From positions 1,487,501-1,551,500 of the forward strand of contig NC_064540.1 of NCBI RefSeq assembly GCF_023856365.1: a stretch of DNA of 64,000 nucleotides, in the 5' to 3' direction. The DNA is from Brienomyrus brachyistius (taxonomy: Eukaryota; Chordata; Actinopteri; Osteoglossiformes; Mormyridae). Below the pieces are notes generated by a model. It was not told the DNA's origin, did no database searches, and saw only the letters and a program-made list of their open reading frames with translations. Position numbers and translations under genes: made by a program. This document shows, piece after piece, positions 13,142-24,925 of this stretch (the stretch's first letter is position 1; each line of letters opens with the position of its first letter).

Positions 13142-14060
13142 ACACTGTACGTTGGAAAAAGTAAGTGAACAACTTGATTTAATAACTGCCGGCAATATCC
13201 TCGAACACGTGCTTCGAGTAACCGTGGATCAGACCTGCACAACTTTCAGGAGGAATTTTGGACCATTTGTCCTTACAGAGCTGCTTCAGGTCAGTTATGT
13301 TCTTAGGATGTCTGGTGTCTCTACTTCTACGTTTAGGGTCATTGTCCTGCTGCATCACCCAGCTTCTACTGAGCTCCAGCTGGCCGGTGGATACCCTAAT
13401 ATCTTGTAAGATACCTTAATAATCTTGGAAATTAATTTTCCCCTTGAGGACAGCCAGTTGTCCAAGCCCTGAGGCTCAAAGCAGTCTACTTCACCGTTGG
13501 GATGATGTTCTTACGTTGGGTGGCGGTGGTCATTTCACACCATATATAGTGCTGCATGGTCTCCTCAAACCATTCAAACTTAGTTTCATCAGTCACCGAA
13601 ACGCTTTCCCAGTAGTATTCTGCAGTGTCAACGCGTTTTTTGGCCATGTGATGTTTTGGTGTCTGGAGGAACAGCTTCCACTGTGGTGAGTTACCATGGA
13701 TATCATGCCTATTCAGTGTTTTCTGTATGGTGATTAATGAGCTGGGATATTACCAAGTTCCAATGATTCCTTCAAGCCTTTAGTTGGCACTCGAAGGTTT
13801 TATCTCACTGAGCATTCGGCATTATGCCTTTGGAGTTGTCTTGGCCAAGAAGAGTAGCCACAGTTTTTCACTGCTTCCATTTATGGACAAGTAGCTTATC
13901 TGTGGAATGATAAACGTCTCAATTCTTTGAGCTGACTTTGTAGCCCCTCCCAGTTTTTTGAAAAATCAACAATTCCTGATTATAGGTATTCTGAGATCTC
14001 TTTTTTTTTTTTTAAGAAGCACCAGCAGATGTTTCTTGTGAAAAGCCAACTCAAGATGTG
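13142..14060 (-). mobile_element. Decayed Tc1/mariner-like DNA transposon relic
   Basis: It starts with TTGGAAAAAGTAAGTGAAC, a dispersed fish repeat terminus. On the reverse strand the stretch around 13335-13350 spells a GACAATGACCC-type core, as in the Asp-Asn-Asp-Pro region of Tc1 transposases. The frame is broken throughout and I could not pair the right terminus. The family assignment is by recognition only. Confidence 0.5.
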
Positions 14061-14488
14061 TGAGTGTGTTTCACAAGTAAATGTAGCTACATTCCACACC
14101 TTTAATCCTGTTTCATGAACTGTACTCTATACAATAATGTGTGTATCATCAGTTAAAGCAGCTTGTGTTTCTTCATTGTTGCAACTTAGATGAAGATCAG
14201 ATCATATATTATAACCAATTAATGCAGAAAACCAGGTAATTTCAAAGGACTCACATACATTGTCTTTCCACTGTAGAACTAAACTGAACATACTGTGCCG
14301 GCACATGTATGCATATGCAGCTAGCAAATGTATGGGATTGAACCCCCCCCACCACCACCACATCTGGCAAAATCCTACTATTTGTAGGATTGTCGTACAC
14401 CCCATGAAATTTATTTCTGGCTATGGGCCTCACATTCAATGACAAAACAAGATCAAAAAGAAAATTATCAAGATGGTTCAAAATAATA

Positions 14489-14494
14489 TTTATT
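14489..14494 (-). terminator. Probable pck1 polyadenylation signal
   Basis: AATAAA on the minus strand, about 480 bases after the pck1 stop codon, giving a plausible ~500-nt 3' UTR. Confidence 0.5.
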
Positions 14495-14973
14495 AATGTC
14501 TCTTTTTGCTTCTTAGATTGGGAGCAAATTGAAATCCAAAACACGCAATAATACAATAATGGTATACAAAAATAAATTAAAGCTTTAAAACATCACGAAC
14601 AACAATGAAAAGTCAGTTTATAATGACCAGTGACAGGTGTGCAACGAGCGCGGAGCATCCCAGGCTGAGTATGCTAACGCTCTTCAGCATTCGACATTGT
14701 TAAATATACGGAACCGCAAAGCAGAAATAAGTTATGTTGTTTAGTGCACCGTCTCTTCTCAGGGTTTCCTCCTGTTCGCTTTTAAATAGACAGTTAAGCA
14801 ATTAATCAGCTGAGATAGTTGCCACCCATATCCTCAAGGTATTTCATCCAATTTTTCAACTCTTTTCTACTAACTTCTTAATTCTTTCAAGTTACAGAGT
14901 GGGAATTAATATACGAATAGAAATACAGTAATTATTTCTTTTTGATCATCGCCGTGGTGATGATCGGTGCCTA

Positions 14974-17900
14974 TCACAGCTGCTGCACTCGCTGTTCCAG
15001 TAACTCCAACTGCCTTTCCATCTCATAAGGCAGGTCATTGTTAACCTGCGTCTGGAAGTACAACCGGATGTCCCCCACCTCCTGTTCCCAGAATTCCTTG
15101 GGCAGTTCGAAGAGCTCGTCCAGGTTCACTTCTTGGTCAAGCCCCTTCAGGTTGATGGCTCCTTTGGTAGGTAGGTAGCCCACAGCGGAGGGAACCACGC
15201 CGACCTCCCCGTCCAGCCTCTGGAACATCCACTGCAGGACTCGGATGTTTTCCCCATAGCCCGGCCACAGGAACCTCCCTGACTGGCTCTTACGGAACCA
15301 GTTGACATGAAAGATCTTGGGCAGCTTTGCCCGTGGCCTGTTTTCCATGCTTAACCAGTGGGAGAGGTACCGGCCAAAGTTATAGCCGAAAAATGGCCTC
15401 ATTGCAAAGGGGTCGTGCATGATTGCCTTGCCTAAGGGAACAAAGCGAGAAAAAAGGTATTAGCTACCACTGAAACATATACATTATATACCTTATTACA
15501 TATTTGCAACAGCATCATATCCAGAGTATAGCCCAGCCTTGTGACCAGTAGTGCCTGGTATAGGCTGCAGGCCATGGTGACTTTGACTAAGATAAACGGT
15601 TAGAAGATGTTTGTAGTACATCTTTGCCTGTAGCATAGGCTTTTGGTTTGCTTTATACCATGTTTTAGGCATTTGCATGATAACATATTTGAATATTCTC
15701 TCAATGTAAGGAGTCCCATCACTAGTAATTGCGTCTGTTATATCTGTTCATGTTGTCTGCATTCAGTTACCAGTCGTATTCAGAAATCCAAACGCATGTG
15801 ACTCACCTTTATGTTCTGCTGCAGCTGTTGCTTCTGACCGCATGGCAGCACCGACAAACACACCATGCTGCCAGCTGAATGCTTCGTACACCAGTGGCAC
15901 ACCTGGCCGGGAAAAACCAGTCGGTCAACAAACAAATGGAAACCCGCACAAGCTTCTACCTTTGGAGATGCTGCTGTTTTTTGTACCTTGCGGTCTGCGT
16001 CCCCCAAAGACGATGCCCTCGATGGGGACACCCTCTTGGGACTCCCATTGGGGGTCAATGATGGGACACTGACTGGCTGGAGTGCAGAAGCGGGAATTGG
16101 GATGTGCGCAGGGCTCGCCTAGGGGAGAGAAATGTGGAATGGAAGTAGATTATCATTCGATACCTAATAACTGGAGGGCTTTGCAGCTCAGTTACTGGAA
16201 AGCAGAACGGTCATGTACCATCATCAAGAGTCCAGGGTTTATTCTTCCAGGAGGTCAAGGTGACCGCCTCAGGAGGTTTGGGGTCCATGCCCTCCCAGTA
16301 CACACCACCATCGCTGGTCTCACCTACATTGGTGAAGATAGTGTTCTTGCAAATGGTGGTCATGGCGTTGGGGTTTGTCTTTGTCGAAGTCCCCGGAGCC
16401 ACCCCAAAGAAGCCATTCTCAGGGTTTATGGCTCTCAGATTACCTGTAGAAAGAGACAGAAAGGTTGGCAAACAGGGATCCTGGACTGATACTGCCGTCC
16501 CTAGCAGGTGATGAGAGAAGCATTTGTTTGGACGTATCTCAAGAGGGCTACCAATGGTGACCTCACCTTCCTCATCAAATTTCATCCAAGCAATGTCGTC
16601 CCCAACACACTCCACCTTCCAGCCAGGTAGAGAAGGACGCAACATGGCCAGGTTTGTCTTTCCACAGGCACTGGGGAAAGCAGCAGCAATGTATTTCTTC
16701 CTGCCCTCGGGGTTAGTGATGCCCAAGATCTGAATGGAGAAACAGAGGAATACGCAAAAAATTATCAAGTCATGGCGACCCTTTGACAAAGATCTGCAGC
16801 ATGTTATAGCGTCATGGGTTCCTATAACTATCCCAGCCTTTAATAAACGCTAGAGGCTCACTCACCAGCATGTGCTCAGCCAGCCAGCCCTCCTCCTTTG
16901 CAATTCGGGAGGCGATCCGCAGTGCAAAGCACTTCTTCCCCAGGAGAGAATTTCCACCGTAGCCGCTACCAAAGGACACAATCTGCCTCTGGTCTGGGAT
17001 ATGGGCCACAAGGGTGAGCTCGGGGTTACAGGGCCAGTTGTTAACCAATGGCTCTGCGGAAGGAGAAACCCTTTCATTCAATCAGAATATCGCCAATAAA
17101 TATCTTGCTTTTCCTCATGTTCGCTTGACGATGCACATGCAGATTAGTCTAGTTTGAAACGTAGCATGAGTAATGAATAATAAATGAACAGGTTTTGTGA
17201 TCAGGGTTAAATCTTGGACACTCAATAGTGCTCTGCAGTTCCCTCACGGAGCAGATCCCACATCTGAGCAGAGCCTTTCCCGTCTCATGTTTGTTTGACG
17301 GCATACCTTTGAGTGGCAGGGGACAGCCAACAGAGTGGAGACAGCGCACAAAGTCTCCATCTCCCAGGGCCTCCAGGACGGCCTTGCCCATGCGGGTCAT
17401 CACACGCATGCTGACTACCACGTAAGGAGAGTCGGTCAACTCCACACCAATCTTGGATAATGGAGAGCCCACAGGACCCATGCTGTAGGGAATTACATAC
17501 ATGGTCCGTCCTATGAAATTGGATAAAGAAAAAGTATGTGTATTGGTGTCTGGCGTTGACGACATCACTGGCCATTTGAAGAGCCGTGCTTGTATCCGCA
17601 ATAGTGCTCAGTCCAGTGTTATTCCAACACACATAACTCTACATGAGCTGATTTCATTAGCATCCAGCTCATTTCGTCGTCATTATGGCCACTTAGTGAG
17701 AATTGCCCACTTCGAGTCGAAATGCACCTTTCATGCAGCCAGGAAAGCGGAGGTTCATGGCCTTGTCAAACTCTCCCTGGGACATCCAGCGTCCCAGCTG
17801 GCTGCTGACACCACCACGTGGAGAAGGCACCGTGTCCCTCTGCTCTTGTGTCACTATCACTGTCTTGCTCTCGACTCGAGCGACGTCACGTGGATCTGTG

Positions 17901-18289
17901 CGTGCCAGCCAGCTGTGAAAACACGATGGGTCAGTGTATCAAATCACCATTGATATGACTTGATCCAGGTCTGTATCACATCTGCTACATCCAGCTAGCC
18001 TTGCACACTGTTATATTAATGACGAGCACCCCCCACTCCCCCATCAGTTAAAAAGTACTGTATACCAGTTCTCATATTTCGGCAGTTTCTTGATCATCTT
18101 CTGCTCCTCCAGCTCCGCTAGCAGGCACCGGTTCTCCTCCTCTGAGCCGTCACAGATGTGCACGGCACTGGGCTGGCACAGGGTGGCGCTGCTCTCAATA
18201 AACTCCCGTAGTGCTGGGCTTAAGGACGCCAAGTCCCCCTGCAACACGAGGCGGCCCGCCTGGTTCCGGGACTGGATTTGGGGCGGCAT
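14974..18289 (-). CDS. pck1: Phosphoenolpyruvate carboxykinase, cytosolic (GTP)
   Basis: It converts oxaloacetate and GTP to phosphoenolpyruvate, GDP and CO2, the committed step of gluconeogenesis, in the cytosol. Nine coding exons (minus strand): 18289-18066, 17912-17728, 17510-17307, 17053-16866, 16729-16567, 16443-16219, 16118-15987, 15902-15807, 15431-14974. They sum to 1875 nt, giving 624 aa (human 622). The start MPPQ matches the family and there is no mitochondrial presequence, so this is PCK1 rather than PCK2. Visible motifs: substrate loop [17 protein letters not shown]-loop [13 protein letters not shown] with the reactive cysteine, metal site DDIAWMKF, nucleotide region [13 protein letters not shown] and FGGRRP, and NWFR near the C-terminus. 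A possible acceptor at 18358-18357 suggests an upstream non-coding first exon. No frame damage is seen. Confidence 0.98.
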
Positions 18290-19010
18290 CGTCCTGTTGG
18301 GTTCTGTGCTTTGTTGCTTAAGGTGGAATTGCTGTGACGAGCCTCACGGGGTCCTGCTGGATAAAGAAACTGCATTCGCTCACATCATTTTCATAGCGCA
18401 CCTTAAACCTAATAAAGGTGCATATATTAAAGGCACATGTACTGTAAGTACAAGGATTGATGGGTGTACCATTATATGACGAAGCTCTTTTGAATAACAC
18501 TAAAAATATACTAATAAAAACATATGGTTCTATTTGTACGTATGCCATTCCAAACATAGGCATTGGTATGTCCAAAGCAACTGCAAGACCATAATCAAGG
18601 AAATCTATACAGTGCATTTTTATTTCAAAAAGAGCATTTAATGCAAGAATGGCTCGAAGTATGATTAACATATTATTCGCAGAACTTCATATGGAAATCG
18701 GAGATTGATGAAAACAAGCCACTGACAATTTATAAAGAAACCAGATTGAAATGTTACCTTGTTCTCTGCGGATCTTTGTCAGATCAGACTAGTTCATTAG
18801 TGATGATGGTCAGCTTCCTTTTCTTGCATCCTGTGCAGCCAAGTATCCTTTTTATAGTTTTGAAAAGCTGGCGGGGGGGTCGGGGGGGGGGGGGAGGGAT
18901 TCGTATGTGTATGAAGGTACTACAAGCCAGTACACCTCAGGAACTGGAAAACACTTACTCATTGACGAGTGAATCATTAAGCTGTGGAATATACGTAATG
19001 GGTCAGTTAA

Positions 19011-19224
19011 TTATTTAGCCATCTGTCTGGTTCTTTTCACAAAAGAAAATAATTGACAGAACATCAAGAGGCTGAAGTGCAGGAAGTGCGGAGAAACTTC
19101 AGTCCAGCCTCATGCATGACGCAAAGCCTCTGCTCGGTGTGTCAACGGGCGACGTCCCGAAATCCCCGTGCCAACAGCTATTGGCTGAGGTACCAGAGGC
19201 TTGTCAGATTGGCCCTCACATTGG
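19011..19224 (-). promoter_or_regulatory. Candidate pck1 promoter (CCAAT boxes, CRE-like sites, TATA-like)
   Basis: Read on the minus strand in the direction of pck1, three CCAAT boxes lie at 19224-19220, 19212-19208 and 19184-19180. A GACGTC core follows at 19156-19151 and a TTTGCGTCAT (CRE or C/EBP-like) at 19125-19116. A TAAATAAT TATA-like motif lies near 19018-19011. Mammalian PCK1 promoters are known to combine CRE, C/EBP and NF1/CCAAT sites over a TATA box, and PCK1 has a non-coding first exon. The assignment is inference from motif order and position, about 0.7-0.9 kb upstream of the start codon. Confidence 0.4.
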
Positions 19225-19752
19225 CTGCCTGTGGTAGCATGAAAAGAGGTCTTCTGCTTACTGATCCAATCAATAAAGACATTTACATCAGAATATCATT
19301 ATCAGGATTTCATTCGCTAAGGTTATAGCGTTCATCGGAGCACTGAGGATTAATACAGTGTTGATCTGAGATTACTCCATCCACTAACGTAAGACCAGAG
19401 GTCTAAAAATAAACAAGCTTAATGGATGAGTTATAAACCACAAGACCCCATGAAAAGTATGCTGCTAAAACTATTACAAACAAGTTTTCAAAACACGAAA
19501 ATGAACAACTGATAACACATGGCTGATATGAACGACGACATACTGACTGGACAGCCTCAGATGGGAACACGCTGTTCTAAGGCGTGCGAGTAACATGTAT
19601 GTATCACGATAACCCCAGATTCCCTGGTGCGATGGCTCCTGCGGCGTCTTTACGTGTCTAACTGTGCAGAATACAAAACTGTTTCACAAAATTAAACAGA
19701 ATCCAGAAGGTAGACGCTTCATAATTGAATGATCTGAACACCTACGAAATTA

Positions 19753-19905
19753 GGGGCAGTTTGTAGCTCAGCAGGCTAAGTCTCTAAGCCTGTGATCAGA
19801 AGATCACCAGCCTGGCTTTGGCAGAGTAGTTACACGTCGATGGGCACTTGAGCAAGGGGCTTAACCCCCAGCTCTGGGGTCACTGCATGCTGATCCTGCA
19901 CAGTG
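19753..19905 (+). mobile_element. tRNA-derived SINE fragment (second family)
   Basis: The head TTTGTAGCTCAGCAGGCTAAG resembles a tRNA A-box region. It is followed by a degraded B-box area (ATCACCAGCCTGG) and the body GAGCAAGGGGCTTAACCCC. The body phrase recurs as a fragment near 42015. No complete tRNA fold, so not a tRNA gene. Confidence 0.5.
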
Positions 19906-20092
19906 TATTACTAATATCACTAACAAATCATCACTTATTTCTTAAGTCGACTCAAAACACTAAAAATAAATACTTGAACTATTCAAGTGAAATATTAAAT
20001 AGTAAAAAAAAAAGCCACAAACATTATGACACGATATAATTGATGTACATTCTGGTCTTATGGTTTTACATTTTCAGTGGCATTAAATAATA

Positions 20093-20141
20093 ATTGCATG
20101 AGCATTAGCTCATAAATATTATGAGCTAATGCTCATGCAAT
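20093..20141. repeat. 49-bp palindrome (23-bp perfect arms, 3-bp spacer)
   Basis: The left arm 20093-20115 (ATTGCATGAGCATTAGCTCA...) and right arm 20119-20141 are exact reverse complements separated by ATA. It sits directly before an AT-rich stretch and a SINE. It could extrude as a hairpin or cruciform. It is not a rho-independent terminator (there is no bacterial context). Confidence 0.9.
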
Positions 20142-20160
20142 ATATATTTAATATATATAT

Positions 20161-20514
20161 GGGGGCGGCATGGTGGTGCAGTGGTTAGCACTGTTGCCTC
20201 ACACCTCTGGGTCACAGGTTCGAGTCTCCGCCTGGGTCACATGTGTGTGGAGTTTGCATGTTCTCCCCATGTTGTCGTGGGGTTTCCTCTGGGTACTCCG
20301 GTTTCCCCCCACAGTCCAAAAACATGCTGAGGCTAATTGGAGTTACTAAATTGCCTGTAGGTGTGCATGTGTGTGTGAATGGTGTGTGAGTGTGCCCTGT
20401 GATGGGCTGGCCCCCCATCCTGGATTGTTTCCTGCCTCATGCCCATTGCTTCCAGGATAGGCTTTGGACCCCCCATGACCCAGTAGGATAAGCAGATTGG
20501 AAAATGGATGGATG

Positions 20515-20515
<1 letters not shown>
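20161..20515 (+). mobile_element. DANA-like tRNA-derived SINE, near full length
   Basis: It begins GGGCGGCATGGTGGTGCAGT. An A-box-like TGGTGCAGTGG is at 20174-20184 and a near-consensus B-box GGTTCGAGTCT at 20217-20227, spaced as in tRNA genes. The body GTGTGGAGTTTGCATGTTCT is the conserved core of DANA/V-SINE-type fish SINEs. It ends in GGATGGATGGA. A (TA)n tract follows and obscures the target duplication. Confidence 0.85.
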
Positions 20516-20587
<72 letters not shown>

Positions 20588-20588
20588 A
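20516..20588. repeat. Compound (TA)n(GT)n microsatellite
   Basis: About 22 TA repeats pass directly into about 12 GT repeats at the 3' end of the SINE. Open reading frames read through it are artefacts. Confidence 0.95.
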
Positions 20589-21420
20589 TCGCTGTGTTCA
20601 GTAAATGGCCAGATGACAGAATTGTTTTTTGGGCCCACTGACCAGACTGATAGCAGAACAATAGCAGTAATAGCAGAACAATGTTCTGTTTTCTGGACAC
20701 TGGTTCTGTGGAAGTTTGAGACAGTCCAGTTATGCCCTAACAGCAGGATATGCAACAAAGATAAGCCTGCTTACTGTAAATGGGGTACCTTTGACATGTG
20801 GCACATTTTCATCATGTACAGTACTTTCTTCTTTATTACGAGCAGACCGACGCATAAACACAACTACAACATCCGTAAGTAATACCTCGCTTCAGTGAGT
20901 CCACGTGTGTGTTTACTATTTTTCTTGCAGTGCTGCAAAGACAGAACATCACTGGCGCAGCTTGTGACCCTGACCTGGATCAGAGGTTGGAAGACGGACA
21001 CCTGGATGGACCATTGGTGCAGATGTATTTGCACTGAAGTGAGGGAGACATCTTTAAAAATTAACTGCATGTTGTCATGAACCTCCTCAGTTTATCTCAG
21101 AACTTCACCGATTCAACTGCCAAGGGATGTTTTTCAGGTTTACGTCTAGCTGACAGGAACATCGGGGTATTTATGCTACTCAGCTGTAAGAAGCTGTAAG
21201 GATACGTAGATAGCACGCCACGAGCAAACAAGTCCATGGACCACTGGGGCAAAGTGTAACTGACAATAGGGACCACAGTGGACCAGATTTCTAATTTCTC
21301 AAATGCTGTGAGAACAGGAGAGTGTGGCCGTTAGCAGTAAATTTTGAATGGTAGCCACAGAGGAAATGGTTTTGTGAAAAAAAACATAGCTCCATTAAAT
21401 ATAACATACATTTACATATA

Positions 21421-22464
21421 CACCGATCTGCCATAACTGTGAAACTACTGACAGGTGAAGTGCATAACATTCCATCCATCCATCCATCCATTTTCCAAAC
21501 CGCTTTATCCTACTGGGTCGCGGGGGGTCCGGAGCCTATCCCGGAGGCAATGGGCACGAGGCAGGGAACAACCCAGGATGGGGGGCCAGCCCATCGCAGG
21601 TGCATAACATTGATTGTCGTATTACAAAGGCAACTGTATTACAGCCGTGGGAGAAATTGAGACCACAATTTTTTGTTTCATTCATTTATCCATTTATGAG
21701 TGTGCATCTGTAAATTATACACATACACACACACATACATACATACATACATACATACATACATACATGTATATATATATATATACTGCAGGCTGGTTCT
21801 TGCCTGTTTCTCATTAATGAAGGGTTTCTCCCTTGCTTCTAGGAGTCTGATATGATCACAGCTTTGTGCATATGGAGCAGCGCAGCCACAGATCAGTCAG
21901 AGTGGCCATGCTGACCCCTGTGCATGTGCATTGTTCACCTATAGATGAGATGGCACCAAGATTCACTACAGGAAGAAGGCAAGGCACTGTGATGCTCTGG
22001 GCAAAGTCACACTGGATGTGGATGTTGCCTTAACACGTACCACCTACCTGAACACTGCTGAAGACCAAGTACACCTCTTCATGGTAAACGGTATTCTCTG
22101 ATGGCAGCGGTCTCGTTAGCAGGATAATGCACCCTGCCGCACTGCAAAAAGTGTTCAGCAATGGTTTGCAGGAACATGAAAAAGAGTTCAGGGTGTTGAC
22201 TTGGCCTCCACATTCCTCAGATCTCAATGTGATCAAGCATCGGTGGGATGTGCAGGACAAACAAGACCAATCCATGGAGGCCCCACCTCACAACTTACAG
22301 GACTTAAATTATCTGCTGCTGACAATTTGATGCCAGATTCCACAGGACACCTTCAGAGGTCTTGTGGAGTCCAGGCCTCGATGAGTCAGAGCTGTTTTGG
22401 CTGCATGAGGGGAACCTACACAATATTAGGCAGCTGGATTTAATGTTACGCCTGATCAGTGCAT
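21421..22464 (+). mobile_element. Degenerate Tc1/mariner relic carrying nested insertions
   Basis: The left end CACCGATCTGCCATAACTGT and the right end (reverse) TGCACTGATCAGGCGTAACAT are diverged copies of one Tc1-like terminus. Another fragment of this family is at 50907-50955. The interior contains eroded transposase-like text without an intact frame. It also holds a SINE (21472-21599), a piece of another element (CAGCCGTGGGAGAAATTGAG near 21644) and CATA/TA microsatellites at 21730-21786. Confidence 0.65.
21472..21599 (-). mobile_element. 5'-truncated DANA-like SINE nested in the Tc1 relic
   Basis: A reverse-oriented copy of the SINE at 20161-20515, containing only its 3' part. It is flanked by the exact 12-bp direct repeat GTGCATAACATT at 21460-21471 and 21600-21611. 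The truncation and variable-length duplication are the signature of LINE-driven retroposition. Confidence 0.88.
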
Positions 22465-22767
22465 ATTCATGGCTGTGCAGCCATTATGAGGGACAGATGC
22501 TCAAAGGCTGCTCAGGCTTTAGTCCTTAAACTGCATTTTAAACTTGGTTTGCAACTGTGAAATGGGTTTTCTTCCCTCCATCTGATTTCTACTTGTCTGC
22601 ATATTTATCACATGAATGATATCAGATCTTCAACAAAACATTAAATAAAATGCACCCCAGGCAAACAGCATATGTTTATAAAAGAGATGCGCCACCTGAA
22701 TTTATGCCACTTTATGACAAAATGACTTTAACCAATCGGATCCTGTCAGTACTGATTAAGATCTCAC

Positions 22768-22955
22768 CGTGCCACTGGGGACTTTTTGACCCCGCTCCTG
22801 CTTCAGCTCAGTGATATTTGGGCTGAAACCGCAATTTTCCCGTCTTGCCACAACCTCAACATTTAGTTCTGAACTTTCATAAGCCATTAGAAAATGTTCC
22901 CCGTCTTCACCGATTCTGTTGACAATCTCCCAGGGTTTTTCAGATGACACTCCGG
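22768..22955 (-). other. Orphan exon-like open segment, unassigned
   Basis: 188 bases on the minus strand with an acceptor-like TGCAG before 22955 and a donor-like GTGAGA after 22768. The open frame would encode about 62 residues including EKPWEIVNRIGEDGEHFL and SPNITELKQERG. I do not recognise the family and found no partner exons nearby. It may be an isolated relic of a gene or of a mobile element. A hAT-like terminus (CAGTGATTCCCAATCCAGGC) begins just beyond, at about 22980. Confidence 0.3.
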
Positions 22956-24779
22956 CTGCATGATCTAAAGGCTCTACTGCAGTGATTCCCAATCCAGGCC
23001 TTGGAGACACACAGCCCATCCACGTTTTTGCTCCTTTCCAGCTCCCAGAGTTAAATGGTCATGGACTGTTTGTGGATCTCCGAGGCCCAGCCTGCAAAGG
23101 GCTTCATCTATATTCTCTTACAGAATTATCTCACTACTTCAATGAAGGTATGCAGGTCCTGGAATTTATGCTGCGGGATGCAGGATTTGGCTTCTGCCAC
23201 ACAGAATAAGTGCCATGTCAGCTAAACAAAAGTCATTTTTCATCCTCGTAACGGATACTGAAAATAAGAGAGATCATTTCTGAAAAGATGGGACAATCAT
23301 TCGTGCTCCTTGTGAGAAATGTTTTCCAGCTTGCTGTTTGCCCATGGACGGTGTAAGTTCAAAGTAAGAGAAGTGTGTCCATCTTTAGACATTCAGCACG
23401 GTCACTCGCTTAACATTTTTTTACCCTGCACTTTGAGATATTTTGCCAAGACAGCTACTGCTTGGAACATTCACAAATGTCCCATGCATCCTGTTTGAAT
23501 AATACTGTGAATCTAGTGTTGGCGGCTGGAGTGCCAGAGCATCTACATACTAAAACAAACTACAAAATGGCCCGACAACACTCAGTGTGAAAAAAGTACA
23601 AAAATGCAAGAAAATTAACCCGGAAGTAAAGTTTTTCTAATGGTAACCAGTCAGCGACTGGCTGATCCTGCCAGTTTATAATAGTTTTATACTAAGTAAT
23701 AATATTTTTTTAAACATTGTAACTTAACCAAATGATGCTGTAGTTATTTACAAGCTAATTCTGACACCCATGGTATAATAATAAAGTCATATCACGTATA
23801 TTATTTGGGTTTGAGTTGAGTTAAAAAAGTAACGCTAGTTAAAGTTGATACTGAACCACTTTAGCCATTTAGAGGCACTGCAGCCACTTCTGTGGAGATT
23901 GTGAAAACCAGCTGAACAGAACAGCAGCTCTCGGGATGAGATGAAGAAGTCCGAGCAGATATTGACATGATATACGTCAGATGTAACCAGGCCTTGAACC
24001 AGAAGCCAACCGCTAGGAAACCGCTTCCCCAGAGCAACATGTACATCCTACTATTTGCTAAGTGTCGAGAGGAAGCTGTCCAAGTTGACAAAGAGGGTAA
24101 AGCAATTATTTATTGAACAGAGATGGACACGTGAAGAATGTGTAACAGGGCGGGAATAGGAGTGTAAGGTTCTGGTGGTGAAGGGACACCAACATTTCAG
24201 CAGATCTCCCTATTTATTGCTTAACTGAAGGACTCGTATTGCACTCTGCCATCACTAAATGACACAATCAAATTCATGATGCCTTCCGTATTGCTTCCGG
24301 AATCAAACAGAACTCACTGAAGCCATCACTAAGAACCCTGCACACCGTCTCCATTACCACTCCATCCTGGAACACCTTTAGCCCCTGGATCATTCCACTA
24401 CTGTGTTGCAATTGCGCTATTCAAAGGTTGACGTTGCCACTGTATGCGACTTAATTCCCACTTAAGAGATTATTGTGGTCTATCAATATATCTTACAGAA
24501 TACATTTCCTAAACAAGATTCTCTTGCTGAGGTAAATACAGGAGTTCGTTTTAGACATTTTGTTTACAAAGGAAACTTACACCAGAACAAGGGTTTGTGG
24601 CTCACAGAAGCCAATCCTCTAGTGCCACCTGGTGACAAATAAATACAACACTTTCTTCAAATAAAGGTGCATGTACTTTAATATAAATGTGTTCGTAACA
24701 TAAATTATTATACATTTATAGTTTATCATATAAACAAACGTCTGTAACTACAATTATAAATATCAGATTCATTTTGCAG

Positions 24780-24925
24780 AAGACCACATCTTACGCATAC
24801 AAGCGAACTTACAAACGACTCTGTCCGGTGACGTATGTCCTCCGTCGCAGAGTCCGGCTCGATATCAGAGGCCCGTGTTTTTAGTTCCGGCTGCGAGGCC
24901 GCTTGGTTTCCAGAAAAACGGCGTC
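24780..24925 (+). promoter_or_regulatory. Probable TATA-less ccndbp1 promoter
   Basis: Just upstream of the ccndbp1 start, a locally CpG-richer stretch holds GTGACGTATG (CRE-like) near 24828-24837 and TTCCGG (ETS-like) near 24885. No TATA box is seen. Such promoters are common in housekeeping genes. Assigned by position and motifs only. Confidence 0.4.

Larger units (their letters stand above)
6821..14468. other. Intergenic region between convergent pmepa1 and pck1
   Basis: No exon of a recognised gene is seen on either strand. The region holds a clean hAT-type MITE (8455-8647), fragments of other DNA transposons (9383-9545 and 13142-14060), a G-rich tract near 9826-9858, and otherwise AT-rich unique sequence. 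The open frame at 10114-10464 lies in a locally GC-richer patch but shows no family resemblance. Confidence 0.6.
18357..24779. other. Intergenic region between divergent pck1 and ccndbp1
   Basis: Contains the candidate pck1 promoter, the SINEs, the palindrome, the Tc1 relic and the orphan segment described separately. A poly(G) tract lies near 18868-18895. The remainder, including 23200-24780, shows no recognisable exon. Confidence 0.6.

Noticed and set aside
16082..16489. 135-codon open frame opposite pck1 exons 6-7
   Set aside because: Spans a pck1 intron and the antisense of conserved exons; not an independent gene.
20161..20240. Possible tRNA gene (A and B boxes present)
   Set aside because: The sequence continues into a DANA-like SINE body, does not fold as a complete tRNA, and recurs elsewhere in the window.
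20508..20882. Open frame beginning with an (Ile-Tyr)n stretch
   Set aside because: It is a translated (TA)n(GT)n microsatellite at the end of a SINE.
23861..24091. 76-codon minus-strand open frame with a hydrophobic stretch
   Set aside because: No homology recognised, no splice partners, no conserved motif.
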